This document shows positions 6,638 to 8,053 of a DNA stretch of 8,053 nt, in pieces. The notes under the pieces are model-generated. The model ran no database searches. It was given only the letters and a program-made list of their open reading frames with translations, and was not told the origin of the DNA. The stretch spans positions 1 through 8,053 of the forward strand of contig JAGNYY010000029.1 in NCBI GenBank assembly GCA_017984715.1. Reading direction: 5' to 3'. Position 1 is the stretch's first letter. Each line of letters begins with the position of its first letter. The translations under genes and the position numbers were made by a program. This DNA comes from Rhodoluna sp. Lineage in GTDB: Bacteria > Actinomycetota > Actinomycetes > Actinomycetales > Microbacteriaceae.

Positions 6638-6651
6638 TGCCCCTAGGGGCA
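6638..6651. repeat. 14-bp perfect palindrome before tRNA-Thr
   Basis: TGCCCCTAGGGGCA is a perfect inverted repeat, 11 bases after the DUF2236 stop and 4 bases before the tRNA. As RNA it could form only a 5-bp stem with a CTAG loop and has no T-run, so it is a poor terminator. It may be a protein binding site or a processing element in the tRNA 5' leader; I cannot tell which. Confidence 0.45.
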
Positions 6652-6655
6652 GCAC

Positions 6656-6728
6656 GCCGCCGTAGCTCAGTTGGTAGAGCAGCTCCCTCGTAAAGAGCAG
6701 GTCTGGGGTTCAATTCCCCACGGTGGCT
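6656..6728 (+). tRNA. tRNA-Thr, anticodon CGT
   Basis: A 73-base cloverleaf. The acceptor GCCGCCG pairs with CGGTGGC (one G-U), with discriminator T at 6728. The D stem is GCTC/GAGC with AGTTGGTA in the loop. The anticodon loop is CTCGTAA with anticodon CGT at 6689-6691, which reads ACG threonine codons. The variable loop is AGGTC, and the T arm is TGGGG/CCCCA with TTCAATT. The CCA end is not encoded. The anticodon stem has an unusual C-A mismatch at positions 31/39 (6686 and 6694). The trkH start codon is only 24 bases downstream. Confidence 0.95.
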
Positions 6729-6742
6729 CTCCAAAAGATATT

Positions 6743-6748
6743 GGGAGA
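6743..6748 (+). promoter_or_regulatory. Ribosome binding site of trkH
   Basis: GGGAGA with GGAG 5 bases before the ATG at 6753. It lies in the 24-base gap after the tRNA, so the mRNA keeps a Shine-Dalgarno even after tRNA 3' cleavage. Confidence 0.7.
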
Positions 6749-6752
6749 ACTA

Positions 6753-8053
6753 ATGGCATCGAAAAGAGGCGGGCGCCCGGCTCGTTTGGTCGCACTCTCA
6801 TTCACCGCAGTCATCGCACTCGGCACGTTCTTGCTTAGCCTTCCAATCGCCACGAACTCCGGCAAGGCCACCCCGTTCCTCGATGCGCTCTTTACGGCAA
6901 CATCAGCCACCACCGTTACCGGTTTATCTACATTGGATGTTGAAGGCCACTGGAACCTCTTCGGTCACATCGTCATCGGTGCACTAATCGAAATCGGCGG
7001 TTTTGGAATTGTCGGTTTCGCGACTCTGATCGCAATTCTGATTGAAGGTCGAATCTCTCTGAAGACTCGTATGAACACCACGGCAGAAGTTGGTGGCTCG
7101 AGCCGAGACGTTCGCGGTCTGCTTTTTAACGTCGTCAAGATCATGCTGTTCTTCCAGTTTGTTCTTTACATCTTCTTGTTCTTCCGTTTCGTGAACACCT
7201 ACGGCTACGACCCAGCCAAGGCAGTGGCGCACGCGGCCTTCCACGCCGTCTCGGCATTCAACAACGCTGGCTTCGCGCTTTACAGCGATAGCCTTATGAG
7301 ATTTGCCGGAGACGGTTGGGTTCTCATTCCCGTAATGCTTTCAGTGATTATCGCGAGCGTCGGATTCCCAACCGTCACCGAGCTTCGCGACCGTTTGAAA
7401 CTCAAGTTCTATGCCTGGCGCAAGCTAGATGCGCCATTCGAACTGCCAAGGCAGTGGTCGCTGAACACCCGAATCACCCTGTGGGGTAGCCTCGTGCTGC
7501 TCTTGGTTGGTGTCGTCCTCATCGGCTTCCTCGAGTGGAACAACCCAAAGACCTTCGGGCCGTTCTCGGTTCTCGACAAGATCATCAACACCTTCTTCAC
7601 CGCAGTCATGCCTCGCACCGCCGGCTTCAACTCGGTGGATGTTCTCGGGATGCTGCCGAGCACCTGGCTGGTCACTGACTTCTTGATGTTCATTGGTGGT
7701 GCGAGCGTTTCCACCTCTGGTGGTATCAAGATCGGCACAGCGGTCGTGTTGTTCTATGTGATATACACGGAAATCCGTGGTGAAGCAGCCGTCAATATCG
7801 GCAACCGTCGCTTGCCACGCTCAATGCAGCGTCAGGCGTTCACCATCGTTGGTATCACGGCCTTCGTGCTGATTGCTGCAACCATGGTCCTTCGTCTCAC
7901 CACCACCTTCACCCTCGACCAAATCTTGCTCGAAGTCTTCTCAGCGGTCGGCACCGTAGGCCTGAGCGGCGGCATGACACCGCTGCTTCCTGACCACGGA
8001 AAGATTGTGATTTCACTGCTCATGCTTTTTGGTCGCCTCGGACCGATCGTCGT
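6753..8053 (+). CDS. TrkH/KtrB-type potassium uptake channel subunit (3' end beyond the window)
   Basis: A membrane subunit of a Trk/Ktr potassium transporter. The visible 433 codons start MASKRGGRPARL and remain open at the window end. They contain all four pore loops with their filter glycines: TTVTGL (G57), AFNNAGF (G173), PRTAGFNS (G291) and GTVGLSGG (G403). The first helix spans about 11-33, others about 69-95 and 125-147, and the conserved SVSTSGGIKIGT follows the third pore loop. The NNAGF and PRTAGF spellings favour a KtrB-like member. The channel normally needs a cytosolic KtrA/TrkA regulatory subunit, which is not in the window and may lie downstream. The start is well supported by GGGAGA. 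The gene begins 24 bases after tRNA-Thr, with no room for a separate promoter except inside the tRNA gene. Family length of roughly 440-490 residues means only a short C-terminal part is missing. Confidence 0.93.
   Translation, partial: MASKRGGRPARLVALSFTAVIALGTFLLSLPIATNSGKATPFLDALFTATSATTVTGLSTLDVEGHWNLFGHIVIGALIEIGGFGIVGFATLIAILIEGRISLKTRMNTTAEVGGSSRDVRGLLFNVVKIMLFFQFVLYIFLFFRFVNTYGYDPAKAVAHAAFHAVSAFNNAGFALYSDSLMRFAGDGWVLIPVMLSVIIASVGFPTVTELRDRLKLKFYAWRKLDAPFELPRQWSLNTRITLWGSLVLLLVGVVLIGFLEWNNPKTFGPFSVLDKIINTFFTAVMPRTAGFNSVDVLGMLPSTWLVTDFLMFIGGASVSTSGGIKIGTAVVLFYVIYTEIRGEAAVNIGNRRLPRSMQRQAFTIVGITAFVLIAATMVLRLTTTFTLDQILLEVFSAVGTVGLSGGMTPLLPDHGKIVISLLMLFGRLGPIV

Noticed and set aside
6984..8023. 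Several minus-strand open frames opposite trkH
   Set aside because: The + strand encodes a complete set of TrkH pore loops across this region; the minus frames are shadows.
1..8053. CRISPR arrays, insertion sequences, phage or defence genes
   Set aside because: No spaced direct repeats, transposase motifs or integrase-like proteins were seen on either strand.

Overview
This window is a compact, moderately G+C-rich stretch of actinobacterial chromosome. Genes overlap by one to four bases, GTG and TTG starts are common, and a lipoprotein serine hydrolase follows tmk and holB. All eight genes lie on the + strand. The proteins and the intermediate base composition suggest a streamlined member of the Microbacteriaceae, such as the freshwater Rhodoluna/Aquiluna type. 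That placement is an inference from style and gene content, not from a marker gene.

Left part (1-3324): a tightly coupled operon of tmk (thymidylate kinase), holB (DNA polymerase III delta' clamp-loader subunit, true start a GTG overlapping the tmk stop) and an exported lipoprotein alpha/beta hydrolase of the tripeptidyl-aminopeptidase type. The first bases (TAATG) suggest that another gene ends on the tmk start codon.

Middle part (3325-5690): a 180-base leader holds several possible RNA hairpins and a candidate operator. It is followed by a two-gene acetate/monocarboxylate uptake unit: a small DUF485 membrane protein and an ActP-type sodium:solute symporter that overlap by 4 bases. A convincing intrinsic terminator ends the unit. 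The ActP protein carries an unusual extra-membrane loop of about 40 residues with two cysteines.

Right part (5691-8053): a DUF2236 (MpaB/latex-clearing-protein-like) protein with a TTG start, a 14-base perfect palindrome, tRNA-Thr(CGT), and, only 24 bases later, the start of a TrkH/KtrB-type potassium channel subunit that runs off the window. All four pore loops of the channel are visible.

Most of the window is ordinary housekeeping and transport. I see no CRISPR array, mobile element, phage gene, toxin pair or defence cassette. The best candidates for something undescribed are the structured leader of the acetate uptake unit, the inserted loop of ActP, the uncharacterised DUF2236 protein, and the tRNA-Thr/trkH arrangement. 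No gene-free stretch exceeds 300 bases.
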